Notes: a model not told the origin generated them from the letters alone. Positions 16,304 to 24,756 are shown, counted from the first letter of the stretch. The stretch is DNA of 47,614 nt from Actinobacteria bacterium OK074 (GCA_001298575.1 LJCV01000002.1:1-47614); one strand, 5' to 3'. Program-made: numbers and translations.

Positions 16304-16816
16304 TCAGACCGTCTGGAACTCTACGTGCGGTGTGCCCCGCTTCCAGACGGCTTCGAAGGCCGACTCGCAGAGCTTCGCCACCTCGGGCGCGTCCGTGAGT
16401 TCCGCTTCCATGTTCTCGCCCTCACCGTCGAAGTGGTTGACGAGGACGAGACGGGAGTCGAAGAGCCAGAAGTCATTGCCGGGAAGCGCGATGTCCGTGG
16501 CGTTTCGCCGCGCGAGCCAGCGCACGTCCTCGCCGGCAGCGATGTTCAAGCCCTCGGTGACGTCGTACTCGAAGCGGATGTACTCGCTGACCGGCATCGA
16601 CACGATGCGGGCTCGGCGCACTTCGACACCCCGCGAGACCGCCTCCGAGACGATGGAATGCCAAGCACCCCAGCGCTCGGCGGGGTTGATGGACTTGCCG
16701 GCCTTCCAATCGATGAAGGCCGCGTCCGATTTCATGTAGGCGTCGCGTGCTTCCAGATGGATGGCTGTCCTCCGGCAGTCGCGGAACAGCTCCTTAAACG
16801 TCGGGGGACCCGGCAT
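16304..16816 (-). CDS. DUF6879 family protein
   Basis: 170 aa starting MPGPPTFKELFRDCRRTAIH. The pattern HLEARDAYMKSDAAFIDWKA, then RIVSMPVSEYIRFEYDVTEG and DFWLFDSRLVLVNHFDGEGE, is that of DUF6879 proteins. As far as I recall, these accompany XRE-DUF5753 regulators in actinomycetes much as DUF397 does. Function unknown, probably a regulator partner. The start overlaps the end of a small upstream gene by 23 nt. Confidence 0.8.
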   Translation of the reverse strand: MPGPPTFKELFRDCRRTAIHLEARDAYMKSDAAFIDWKAGKSINPAERWGAWHSIVSEAVSRGVEVRRARIVSMPVSEYIRFEYDVTEGLNIAAGEDVRWLARRNATDIALPGNDFWLFDSRLVLVNHFDGEGENMEAELTDAPEVAKLCESAFEAVWKRGTPHVEFQTV

Positions 16817-16940
16817 CCTTCTGCACCTCCGGCTCGGCGTGGTTGGCGCCATGCTCCCTGTCGCTCGGCAGGAAGAACTGCACCATATGGCGAGGGATCT
16901 CCGCCACCGTCTCGTGCTTGGTGATACTTCCCCATGCCAT
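16794..16940 (-). CDS. 48-aa small protein upstream of DUF6879
   Basis: MAWGSITKHETVAEIPRHMV, then QFFLPSDREHGANHAEPEVQ and an acidic tail. It overlaps the DUF6879 gene by 23 nt. GGCAGG precedes the ATG, and the direct-repeat site 3 lies about 35 nt upstream at the expected promoter position. I do not recognise a family; Streptomyces DUF6879 genes often have a similar short gene in front (memory only). Confidence 0.5.
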   Translation of the reverse strand: MAWGSITKHETVAEIPRHMVQFFLPSDREHGANHAEPEVQKDAGSPDV

Positions 16941-16974
16941 AGCCTGCCCGCGCCTTCGGCCGTAGTGCGAGGAG

Positions 16975-16990
16975 CTTGCCCGAACTTGCC
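16975..16990 (-). promoter_or_regulatory. Spaced direct repeat, site 3 (head of the regulator unit)
   Basis: The minus-strand sequence GGCAAGTTCGGGCAAG matches sites 1 and 2. It lies 35-50 nt upstream of the 48-aa gene, where a -35 box would sit, so binding there could repress or activate the whole seven-gene unit. Confidence 0.55.
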
Positions 16991-17150
16991 AGGCGGGCGG
17001 GAGTTGACCGTGCCCAGCCGGGGGCAGAGCGACGTGAAGCGGCGCCGGTCCGCACGCGGGACCGAGGCCGACCCCGCAAGGGAAGCCCTCCTGCCCCTTC
17101 GCCCCCGAACCCTGCCCCAACGTCCCCTGCGCCGCCCCCGGTTGGTCAAC

Positions 17151-17162
17151 TAGCGTCCACAC
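17151..17162 (+). promoter_or_regulatory. Leaderless-type -10 box of the first head-tail gene
   Basis: TAGCGT followed by six bases and then GTG at 17163. There is no Shine-Dalgarno. The spacing predicts transcription starting at the start codon. The paralogous gene at 18731 has TACCGT with the same six-base gap. Confidence 0.4.
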
Positions 17163-18605
17163 GTGAGCCTGTGGACCTCCCTCGAACCTGCCTCCGCGAC
17201 CGTCGACCCGGGCAGCAGCACGCGTGTACGACTGCGGCTGCGCAACACCGGCGACGTCGTGGACGAGTACCGCTTCGAGCCGGTGGGTCCCGTCGCCCCC
17301 TGGACGACGGTCGAACCTCCAACTCTGCGGCTCTACCCGGGAACCACGGGCACGGTCGAGCTGACCTTCGCCCCGCCGCGCACACCGGACGCCACCGCCG
17401 GGCCCAACCCGTACGCGATACGGATCACCCCGACCGAGCATCCCGAGGCGACCACCGTCCCCGAGGGCAACCTCACCATCACGCCGTTCACGGAGATCCG
17501 CGCCGAACTCGTACCGCCCGTCGTCAAGGGCCGGTTCCGCGGTCGTCCGCGTCTGGCCGTCGACAACCTCGGCAACACGAAACTGACCGCGTCCCTCAAC
17601 GGGGCCGACAACGGCGACCAGTTGGCGTACGAGCTGCGGCCGTCGAACGTGCAGATCGAACCGGGGCGCGCCGCCTGGATCGATACGACTCTCAAGCCGC
17701 GCCGCATCATCTGGTTCGGGAGCAAGGAACGCCACCCGTACACCGTCAGCGTGCTGCGTTCGGGCACCAACCCCCTTCCCGTGGAAGGGGCTTACCTCCA
17801 GCGCGGCTTCCTGCCCCGGTGGCTCGCCACGCTCTTCAGCGTTCTCATGGCGCTCGCCATTGCCTTCGCCATGCTCTGGTTCGCCTACAAGCCCAACTTC
17901 GGCAGCAAGGCGCAGGAGCAGACCGTGGCGGCCGGTGCCGCGCTGCCGACGCCCTCGGCGACGACGCTCGCGCCCGCACCGCCCACCGCCCAGGCCACGG
18001 AACCGGCGACCCAACCGGCGGAGACCGAGGCGGCGGCCGGCTCGGGCAGCGGCGGGGGTGGCGGGGGCGGGGGCGGCGGTACGTCCACCGTGACCGCGAA
18101 GCCCCCGGTGGACACCGCCGCGACCGCCGTGAACCGCCTCGGCAAGGCCGACCCGGGCGGGCGGCACATCTGCTACCGCGCCTTCGTCACCAGCAAGGGC
18201 TGGCAGAAGCCGGTCTGCGACGGCACGATCGCGGGCACCACGGGGCAGAACCTGCCGATCAAGGACCTCAACATCGCGGTGTACGGCGCGAGCGGCTCGG
18301 CCGCCAGCGGCTTCCTCTACAACCCTCAGTCGACCAACGGCCAGGGCCAGTGGCAGCCGAAGTGGACGGCCATCATCGCCGACGGCAAGGACAACTACAT
18401 CGGCAGCACGAAGGCGAGCGACCCGTATCTGGAGGGCTTCGAGATGAACATCGGCAGCGGCCAGATCTGCACCACCGGCCACGTCCACAACCTCGGCTGG
18501 CAGGACCAGCGTTGCACGGGCGCGCGCCCCGAGCACGTCTTCACCGGCACCTACGACAACTCCCTCTGGCTGGAGGCAGTGAAGATGACGGTGCCGGCGT
18601 CGTAG
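17163..18605 (+). CDS. CIS-locus bitopic membrane protein with ChW-like outer domain
   Basis: 480 aa. Residues 1-215 form a beta-rich head (LWTSLEPASATVDPG, then VRLRLRNTGDVVDEYRF; probably two Ig-like modules). A basic LQRGFLPRW precedes one membrane helix, LATLFSVLMALAIAFAMLWF (about 220-240). This predicts an N-inside topology. A Pro/Thr/Ala and Gly10 linker follows. The outside domain (about 330-480) has GWQKPVCDGTIAGTTGQNLP and VHNLGWQDQRCTGA, the pattern of clostridial hydrophobic-Trp (ChW) repeats. Relatives in Streptomyces CIS loci are annotated hydrolytic protein, but I see no catalytic motif. Suggested role: docking the cytoplasmic CIS at the envelope or binding the wall. Confidence 0.8.
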   Translation: MSLWTSLEPASATVDPGSSTRVRLRLRNTGDVVDEYRFEPVGPVAPWTTVEPPTLRLYPGTTGTVELTFAPPRTPDATAGPNPYAIRITPTEHPEATTVPEGNLTITPFTEIRAELVPPVVKGRFRGRPRLAVDNLGNTKLTASLNGADNGDQLAYELRPSNVQIEPGRAAWIDTTLKPRRIIWFGSKERHPYTVSVLRSGTNPLPVEGAYLQRGFLPRWLATLFSVLMALAIAFAMLWFAYKPNFGSKAQEQTVAAGAALPTPSATTLAPAPPTAQATEPATQPAETEAAAGSGSGGGGGGGGGGTSTVTAKPPVDTAATAVNRLGKADPGGRHICYRAFVTSKGWQKPVCDGTIAGTTGQNLPIKDLNIAVYGASGSAASGFLYNPQSTNGQGQWQPKWTAIIADGKDNYIGSTKASDPYLEGFEMNIGSGQICTTGHVHNLGWQDQRCTGARPEHVFTGTYDNSLWLEAVKMTVPAS

Positions 18606-18718
18606 CCGTCGGGGTCACAGGAGGGCGCGAGGACGCGAGGACGCGAGGGCAACGCCGTCCGTCCGTAGTGCCCTCAACTCTGCCCATCCGTACGGTGACT
18701 TGGTGATCGGCGTCCCGC

Positions 18719-18730
18719 TACCGTCCAGCG
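18719..18730 (+). promoter_or_regulatory. Leaderless-type -10 box of the second head-tail gene
   Basis: TACCGT, six bases, then GTG at 18731, mirroring the first paralogue. The 125-nt gap before it contains a short GAGGACGC repeat and no gene. Confidence 0.4.
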
Positions 18731-20155
18731 GTGAGCCTGTGGACTTCCCTCGAACCAGCGTCCGCGACCGTCGACCCCGGCGGCACCACCCGCGTCCGGC
18801 TGAGGCTGCGCAACACGGGTGACGTGGTGGACGAGTACCGCTTCGAGCCGGTCGGACCCGTCGCCCCCTGGACGACGGTCGAACCACCAACTCTGCGGCT
18901 CTACCCGGGAACCACGGGCACCGTCGAACTCACCTTCGCCCCGCCCCGCACACCGGACGCCACAGCCGGGCCCAACCCGTACGCGATACGGATCACCCCG
19001 ACCGAGCACCCGGAAGCCACAACCGTCCCCGAGGGCAACCTCACCATCACGCCGTTCACGGAGATACGGGCCGAACTCGTCCCCCCGACCGTGAAGGGCC
19101 GGTTCCGCGGCCGTCCGCGTCTCGCCGTCGACAACCTCGGCAACACCAAACTCACCGCCTCCCTCAACGGGGCCGACAACAGCGACCAGTTGGCGTACGA
19201 ACTGCGGCCGTCGAACGTGCAGATCGAACCCGGACGCGCCGCCTGGATCGACACCACCCTCAAACCGCGCCGCATCATCTGGTTCGGCAGCAAGGAACGC
19301 CACCCCTACACGCTGAACGTCCTCCGCTCCGGCGCCAACCCCCATCCCGTCGAGGGGACTTACCTCCAGCGCGGCTTCCTCCCCCGCTGGCTCGCGACCT
19401 TCTTCAGCATCATGATGGCGCTCGCCCTTGCCTTCGCCATGCTGTGGATCGCCTACAAGCCCAACTTCGGCAGCAAGGCCAGGGACGAGACGGTGGCGTC
19501 CGGTGCGACGCTCCAGCCGACGCAGACGCCCACGCCCCTCCAGAGCGCCGTCGCGCCACCCTCACCGGAGCAGTCGCAGCAGACGGAGAGCAGCGAGGAC
19601 ACCAGTAGCGACAACTCCGGTTCGGCCAGCGGTGGTTCGAGCACCGCGACGCAGAAGGCCGTCGCCCCGGTCATCCCGGCGAGCAACGTCCTGCTGTTCA
19701 ACACGACCACCCGGAAGTGCGTCGACATCCCCGACTACGACAAGGGCAAGATCAACGGCCCGCTCCGCGAGTTCACGTGCAACGGGACCTCGGCGGACAA
19801 CCAACTCTTCGACCTCGTCGTGAAGGTCGCGAAGGGCGGCCCGGGCGGCGCGGACCTGTTCGTCATCCGCAACGTCAAGGACGGGCTCTGCTTCGACCTG
19901 GGCGGCTCGGGCCCCGCGGCGGCCGGGACCCACTTCGTGGAGTACACCTGCGTCCAGAACCCGTCGGACAACCAGACGTTCTGGATCGACAAGCAGAAGG
20001 ACGGCGCCTACTGGATCCGCAACTACGCCAGCAACCAGCTCTGTCTGGGCGTTGACGGCGACTCCACCGGCGTCAACGACACCGATCTCGTTCTCGACAA
20101 GTGCACCAACTACGAAGACCAGGTGTGGAAGATCGTGCATCCCAAGGAGGGTTGA
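18731..20155 (+). CDS. CIS-locus bitopic membrane protein with ricin-B-like outer domain
   Basis: 474 aa. The head (1-215) is nearly identical to that of the upstream paralogue, including the linker into the helix LATFFSIMMALALAFAMLWI. After a Ser/Gln/Thr-rich linker the C-terminal domain (about 315-470) reads NVLLFNTTTRKCVDIPDYDK, LCFDLGGSGPAAAG and NQLCLGVDGDSTG. These three CxD-containing repeats are typical of a ricin-type beta-trefoil lectin. The outside tail would bind a carbohydrate. The stop precedes the next gene by one base, and AAGGAGG before the next start overlaps the end of this gene. Confidence 0.8.
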   Translation: MSLWTSLEPASATVDPGGTTRVRLRLRNTGDVVDEYRFEPVGPVAPWTTVEPPTLRLYPGTTGTVELTFAPPRTPDATAGPNPYAIRITPTEHPEATTVPEGNLTITPFTEIRAELVPPTVKGRFRGRPRLAVDNLGNTKLTASLNGADNSDQLAYELRPSNVQIEPGRAAWIDTTLKPRRIIWFGSKERHPYTLNVLRSGANPHPVEGTYLQRGFLPRWLATFFSIMMALALAFAMLWIAYKPNFGSKARDETVASGATLQPTQTPTPLQSAVAPPSPEQSQQTESSEDTSSDNSGSASGGSSTATQKAVAPVIPASNVLLFNTTTRKCVDIPDYDKGKINGPLREFTCNGTSADNQLFDLVVKVAKGGPGGADLFVIRNVKDGLCFDLGGSGPAAAGTHFVEYTCVQNPSDNQTFWIDKQKDGAYWIRNYASNQLCLGVDGDSTGVNDTDLVLDKCTNYEDQVWKIVHPKEG

Positions 20156-20156
20156 C

Positions 20157-21560
20157 ATGTCCGGCCTGTGGACTTCCCTGGAACCTGTCTCCGCGACCGT
20201 CGATCCCGGCGGCAGCACGCGCGTACGACTGCGGCTGCGCAACACCGGTGACGTCGTGGACGAGTACCGCTTCGAGGCCGTGGGCCCGGTCGCCCCCTGG
20301 ACGACCGTCGAACCCCCGACGCTACGGCTCTACCCGGGAACCACGGGCACGGTCGAGCTGACCTTCGCCCCGCCGCGCACACCGGACGCCACCGCCGGGC
20401 CGAACCCGTACGCCGTGCGGATCACGCCGACCACGCATCCCGAGGCGACCACTGTCCCCGAGGGCAACCTCACGATCACCCCCTTCACGGAGGTGCGGGC
20501 GGAACTCGTACCGCCGACCGTGAAGGGCCGGTTCCGCGGTCGTCCGCGCCTCGCCGTCGACAACCTCGGCAACACCAAAGTGACCGCCTCCCTCAACGGG
20601 GCCGACAACGGCGACCAGTTGGCGTACGAGTTACGGCCGTCGAACGTGCAGATCGAACCGGGGCGCGCCGCCTGGATCGACACGACTCTCAAGCCGCGCC
20701 GCGTCATCTGGTTCGGGAGCAAGGAACAGCACCCGTACACCGTCAGCGTCCTCCGCTCCGGGACCAACCCCCTTCCTGTGAACGGAACTTACGTCCAGCG
20801 TGGTCTGCTCCCCCGCTGGCTCGCCACCTTCCTCGGGGTCTTCATGGCCCTCACGATCGCGTTCGTGGCGCTGTGGTTCGCCTACAAGCCCAACTTCGGC
20901 AGCAAGGCCACCGATCTGACCGCGGTGGCCGGCGGTGCGCTCTCGCCCGCGCCGACGGTGCCCCTGTCACCGGCGGCGCAGTCACCGGCCGGGGAGTCCC
21001 AGGTGCCGGTGCCGGAGCAGTCGGCCGGAGGCGGGCAGAGCCAGGAGAGCGACACGGGGTCCGGGTCGGGGTCCAGCGGTGGGGGTGGTGGAAGCAGCAG
21101 TAGTGGTGGGGGCGGGGGCAACTCGGGGGGTACGCAGGCCAGTCCGTCGAAGCCGGCCACCGTGACCACGGTCGAGATCATCGGGTTCGCCTCCAACCGG
21201 TGCGTCGACGTGACCGATTCCTCGGACGGCGTGGGGCACGACGGCACCCGGCTGCAACTGTGGGACTGCGAGGGCACGCCCAACCAGAAGTGGCGGTTCA
21301 TGAGCGACGGCACCGTCCGCTCGCTCGGCCTGTGCATGGACGTCGCGAACGCCAACTCGGCGGACGGGACCGCGATTCAGGTGGCCAAGTGCAGCGGCAA
21401 CCCGGCCCAGCAGTTCCGGCTGAACACCGCGCACGACCTGACGAACCCGCAGGCCGACAAGTGCGTGGACGCGACCGACCAGGCGACCGCGAACGGCACG
21501 AAGTTGCAGCTGTGGACGTGCGAGGGGACCGGCAACCAGAAGTGGAAGAAGGGGAGTTGA
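20157..21560 (+). CDS. CIS-locus bitopic membrane protein with second ricin-B-like domain
   Basis: 467 aa from ATG 20157, with AAGGAGG 8 nt upstream and one base after the previous stop. The head and membrane helix (LATFLGVFMALTIAFVALWF) match the two upstream paralogues. A Gly/Ser linker leads to a C-terminal beta-trefoil with three QxW-type repeats: NRCVDVTDSSDG to NQKWRF, LCMDVANANSADG to AQQFRL, and KCVDATDQATANG to NQKWKK. This is a better conserved ricin-B lectin than its neighbour, which suggests a different glycan specificity. Confidence 0.82.
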   Translation: MSGLWTSLEPVSATVDPGGSTRVRLRLRNTGDVVDEYRFEAVGPVAPWTTVEPPTLRLYPGTTGTVELTFAPPRTPDATAGPNPYAVRITPTTHPEATTVPEGNLTITPFTEVRAELVPPTVKGRFRGRPRLAVDNLGNTKVTASLNGADNGDQLAYELRPSNVQIEPGRAAWIDTTLKPRRVIWFGSKEQHPYTVSVLRSGTNPLPVNGTYVQRGLLPRWLATFLGVFMALTIAFVALWFAYKPNFGSKATDLTAVAGGALSPAPTVPLSPAAQSPAGESQVPVPEQSAGGGQSQESDTGSGSGSSGGGGGSSSSGGGGGNSGGTQASPSKPATVTTVEIIGFASNRCVDVTDSSDGVGHDGTRLQLWDCEGTPNQKWRFMSDGTVRSLGLCMDVANANSADGTAIQVAKCSGNPAQQFRLNTAHDLTNPQADKCVDATDQATANGTKLQLWTCEGTGNQKWKKGS

Positions 21561-21612
21561 GGGCCACAGGGTGAGGGCCGCGGGGTGAGTGCCGCGGGGT
21601 GAGCGCCGTTGC
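21556..21612. repeat. 14-bp tandem repeat containing a stop codon
   Basis: Four units of the GTGAGNGCCGCGGG type. The first, degenerate unit starts GTTGAGGG and contains the TGA stop of the third head-tail gene. It fills the convergent gap before the AAA ATPase stop. Confidence 0.7.
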
Positions 21613-21619
21613 GGTACCG

Positions 21620-23785
21620 CTACCAGGTGCCCTCCCCGGGCACCAGCCGCCCCGCCTTCCGGTACTCGCGGCGTGCCCCCTCCAGCAGGTCCGCCGCCCT
21701 GACCGTCTCGCCGCGGCCCGCGGCGAGGTAGGCCGCGGTCACCACCGCGCTGCGGATCGTGCCGCCCGCCAGCTCGAACTCGCCTGCCAGGGAGGCGAGT
21801 TCGCCCCCGGAGTCGACGTCGGGGCCGCCCGGTACGTGCGCCAGGCTGTGCCGCCACAGCGCGAGCCGCTGCTCGGCGTCCGGGAACGGGAAGTCGACGA
21901 CGAGGTCGAGCCGCCGGGTGAACGCCTCGTCGATGTTGGCGCGGAGGTTGGTGGTGAGCAGGGCGATGCCGTCGAAGGACTCCAGCCGCTGGAGCAGGTA
22001 GGCGCTCTCCATGTTGGCGTACTTGTCGTGCGCGTCCTTGACCTCGGAGCGCTTGCCGAACACCGCGTCGGCCTCGTCGAAGAGGAGGACCGCGTCGGTG
22101 CGGTCGGCCTCGGTGAAGATCCGCTCCAGGTTCTTCTCGGTCTCGCCGACGTACTTGTCGACGACCGAGGAGAGCTGAACCACGTAGAGATCCAGGCCGA
22201 GTTCGGCCGCGACGACCTCCGCCGACAGGGTCTTGCCGGTGCCGGAGTCCCCCGCGAACAGCCCGAGCACGCCACGGCCCCGGCCGCCGCCCGCGCTCAG
22301 CCGCCAGTCGCCGAGGACGCGGTCGCGGTGCCGGGCGCGCAGGGCGAGTTCGTGCAGCTGGACGAGGGGCTGTTCGGGCAGGACGAGGTCGCCCCAGTCG
22401 ACGTCGGGGCGGATCCGGCGGGCATGCTGTTCGAGCCCGGACGCGGACTGCTGCCGGGCCGCCAGCCGCAGATGGGCGGCGGTCAGCGGGGTCCCGTCGA
22501 ACCCGGCGAGCGAGCGCGCGGCGCGTGCCGCCCGCGCGATCCGGTCGCCGCCGAGCCGGTAGGGCGCCACGGTGGCCGTCAGGTCGAACTCCAACTCCTC
22601 GGCCCCGTCGGCCTCTTGTCCCAACTCGGCGGCCCAGGTGCGGACCGCGCCCGCGCGCTGCCGGGGCGCCTCCAGGACCAGCGGATCGCTCTCGCACCAC
22701 AGCGGGTCGTAGGGCCGGGCCGCCACGACCACCACGGGTACGTCGGTGGCGGCGTCCAACGCCCTCAGCAGCGGCCCGGGTTGGTCGGGCAGTCCGGACA
22801 CGACGACGGCCCGGCCACCGAGCCGGGCCTCGCGCAGCAGGTCGGGGACGCGGTCCTCGGGCCCGGTGAAGTGCAGCGCCCGGAGCCCCACGGCTCGCAG
22901 GGCACCGCGCGCGCAGGCCAGCCCGTCGCCCTCCCGGCGCTCGCGCAGATAGACGGTCGCGGGCTCCCCGCCGGCCAGCAGCTCCCCCAGCCGCCGCCCG
23001 AACTCGCCGTCCTCACCGGCCGGTTGGGCATGCACGGCACCGGCCGGTTGGGCATGCACGGCGTCCGAGCCCAGCAGCCGTACGTGCCCGGAGAGCGCCG
23101 CGTCCAGGGTGTCGTCGCCGAGCAGGTGTGCCAGCAGCCGGTCGGGCACCCGCAACGCGCGGCTGAGGAAGGGCCGTTCGGGGTCCTCCAGGGTGAGCAG
23201 GCCGAGCGCGGTCAGCGGGGCCGCCGGGTGGAACCGGGCCCGTACGTCGGCGCGGTGGACCGGGAGTCCGCACAGGTCGAGGGCGAGTCCCACGGTGGCC
23301 CGGCGGCGGCCGACGTCGTCGTTGAGGTAGCCGTACAGCGGCTCGAAGTCGCGGTCGAGGTCGGGGGCGAGGGCGATGAGCAGGACGGCGGTGTCGAGTT
23401 CGGTCAGGCCCAGCTGTTTACCGAGCTCGGTGAGCCGGTCGCCCGAGGGGTCCGAATCGGCCAACTCCCCGGCGGCCTCGGTGTTTTCGGCGTACTCGGC
23501 GTCTCCGTCGTATTCGGCGTCTCCGTCGTACTCGGCATCCTCGGCATCCTCGTCGTACTCGGCGTCCTCGGCGTGCAGCCCCGGTTGACCGGTCGCCGGG
23601 GGCCGCAGCAGGTGCCGTACCGCGTCCTCCGAGATGTACAGGCCGCGCAGTGGGTCCGTGGCCGTGGGGTCGTCGGCGGAGCGGGTGTCGACCAGGAGGG
23701 CGACCCGCTCGCGGAGCCGGGCGAGGCGCGTGAGCAGGGCGTCGGCGGGTTCGGCCGGGGTGTCCCAGCGGTTCCGCTCGCTCAA
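21620..23785 (-). CDS. CIS AAA+ ATPase
   Basis: 721 aa. Walker A GDSGTGKT lies at about 508-515 and Walker B LLFDEAD at about 565-571. Sensor and arginine-finger-like segments follow (LLTTNLRANIDEAFTRRLD and FPFPDAEQRLALW). This is the conserved AAA ATPase of eCIS gene clusters (Afp15/Pvc15-like), needed for assembly. The N-terminal half is divergent and holds an acidic repeat tract (AEYDGD units). The TTG start at 23785 overlaps the DUF4255 stop (TTGA), so the two are coupled; no ATG lies nearby in frame. Confidence 0.88.
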   Translation of the reverse strand: MSERNRWDTPAEPADALLTRLARLRERVALLVDTRSADDPTATDPLRGLYISEDAVRHLLRPPATGQPGLHAEDAEYDEDAEDAEYDGDAEYDGDAEYAENTEAAGELADSDPSGDRLTELGKQLGLTELDTAVLLIALAPDLDRDFEPLYGYLNDDVGRRRATVGLALDLCGLPVHRADVRARFHPAAPLTALGLLTLEDPERPFLSRALRVPDRLLAHLLGDDTLDAALSGHVRLLGSDAVHAQPAGAVHAQPAGEDGEFGRRLGELLAGGEPATVYLRERREGDGLACARGALRAVGLRALHFTGPEDRVPDLLREARLGGRAVVVSGLPDQPGPLLRALDAATDVPVVVVAARPYDPLWCESDPLVLEAPRQRAGAVRTWAAELGQEADGAEELEFDLTATVAPYRLGGDRIARAARAARSLAGFDGTPLTAAHLRLAARQQSASGLEQHARRIRPDVDWGDLVLPEQPLVQLHELALRARHRDRVLGDWRLSAGGGRGRGVLGLFAGDSGTGKTLSAEVVAAELGLDLYVVQLSSVVDKYVGETEKNLERIFTEADRTDAVLLFDEADAVFGKRSEVKDAHDKYANMESAYLLQRLESFDGIALLTTNLRANIDEAFTRRLDLVVDFPFPDAEQRLALWRHSLAHVPGGPDVDSGGELASLAGEFELAGGTIRSAVVTAAYLAAGRGETVRAADLLEGARREYRKAGRLVPGEGTW

Positions 23786-24498
23786 CGGACCGTGCCCCCG
23801 GTCTGGTTGATGCCACGGCCGATGCCGAGCCGGGCGGCGCGGGCGGCCCGGCGGGCCTCCTGTGCCGCCGACACCTGCCGGGGCCGGTGGGCACGCTCCT
23901 CCGTCGCGCCGGAGCCGCCGTCGAGCTTGCGGACGCGGACCGCCGCGCCCTCGGTGACCGGGGGACCGGCGTCGTACTCGGGGAAGGCCGGGAACGGGGC
24001 GGTGACCACCAGGTCCAGGGACGGCTTGAGTTCGCCGCCGAGCGCGGACCAGATCTCCGCCAGGGAACGGGACTCGGTCTGGATGCCGGCCACCGACACC
24101 GGCACCGACAGGCCCAACGCGGCCAGCGAGGGCGGCAGTTCGGACGCCGGGAGCAGCTCGCGCGGGATCAGGGTGGCCAACACCGCGGACAGCAGCCGGT
24201 GTTCGTCCTGCGGCTGCTTGGTCCACGCGGTGAGCAGGTACGACAGCCGGAACCAGCGCGGCGGCTGGCGGCGCTTGACGACGACGTCGCGGTCGTCGCG
24301 CACCTCCATCTGGCCGCGCTGGCGCCGGTGGACGTCCTCACGGATGTCGTACAAGTAGGCGTTGATGGTGGGCGCGTTGCGGCGCGCCGCCCAGTCGCGG
24401 GTGGGGGCTTCCAGGGAGATGTCGATGTTGGATCCGGCCAGCGCGCCGGTCGCGAGCAGGTGCTTGAGCACCTCGTCCACCTCGTGGATCACCGTCAC
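23782..24498 (-). CDS. DUF4255 (Pvc16/Afp16-like) CIS cap protein
   Basis: 238 aa from GTG 24498 with GGGAG just upstream. TVIHEVDEVLKHLLATGALA and NIDISLEAPTRDWAARRNAP, then NAYLYDIREDVHRRQRGQ, are the diagnostic DUF4255 sequence. In eCIS particles this protein terminates the sheath-tube at its distal end. It is coupled to the ATPase gene by a 4-nt overlap. The C-terminal 60 residues are Arg/Ala-rich and less conserved. Confidence 0.9.
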   Translation of the reverse strand: MTVIHEVDEVLKHLLATGALAGSNIDISLEAPTRDWAARRNAPTINAYLYDIREDVHRRQRGQMEVRDDRDVVVKRRQPPRWFRLSYLLTAWTKQPQDEHRLLSAVLATLIPRELLPASELPPSLAALGLSVPVSVAGIQTESRSLAEIWSALGGELKPSLDLVVTAPFPAFPEYDAGPPVTEGAAVRVRKLDGGSGATEERAHRPRQVSAAQEARRAARAARLGIGRGINQTGGTVR

Positions 24499-24756
24499 GC
24501 TCCCGAACCGTCGCGGCCGGACTTCCCGCCGCACTCACCGCTGGACCAACCACCGAACCGACCACTGAACCAACCGTCGAACCGACCCCCGAACCGGCTG
24601 TCGTCCGGCGGCACTTCCCCCGTTGTCCGGTCGCGGTACCCGTCGCGGCCGTACACGTCATCGTGCCGTCGACCCCACCCGGACACGCCAGGCACGGCGG
24701 GGCGGGTGGCCGGGCAGGGGTGGTTGCCCGTAGGTTCGGTTCGATTGCCCGTTCGG
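24499..24756. other. Gap with degenerate CCGAACCGACC-type repeats
   Basis: 258 nt between the DUF4255 gene and the LuxR gene, both on the minus strand. About 24544-24597 contains imperfect repeats with ACCAACC and CGAACCGACC cores. No gene is visible. Confidence 0.4.

Noticed and set aside
16794..18536. 580-codon minus-strand frame across the first head-tail gene
   Set aside because: Only its last 48 codons look real (the small gene before DUF6879); the rest is antisense of the membrane protein gene.
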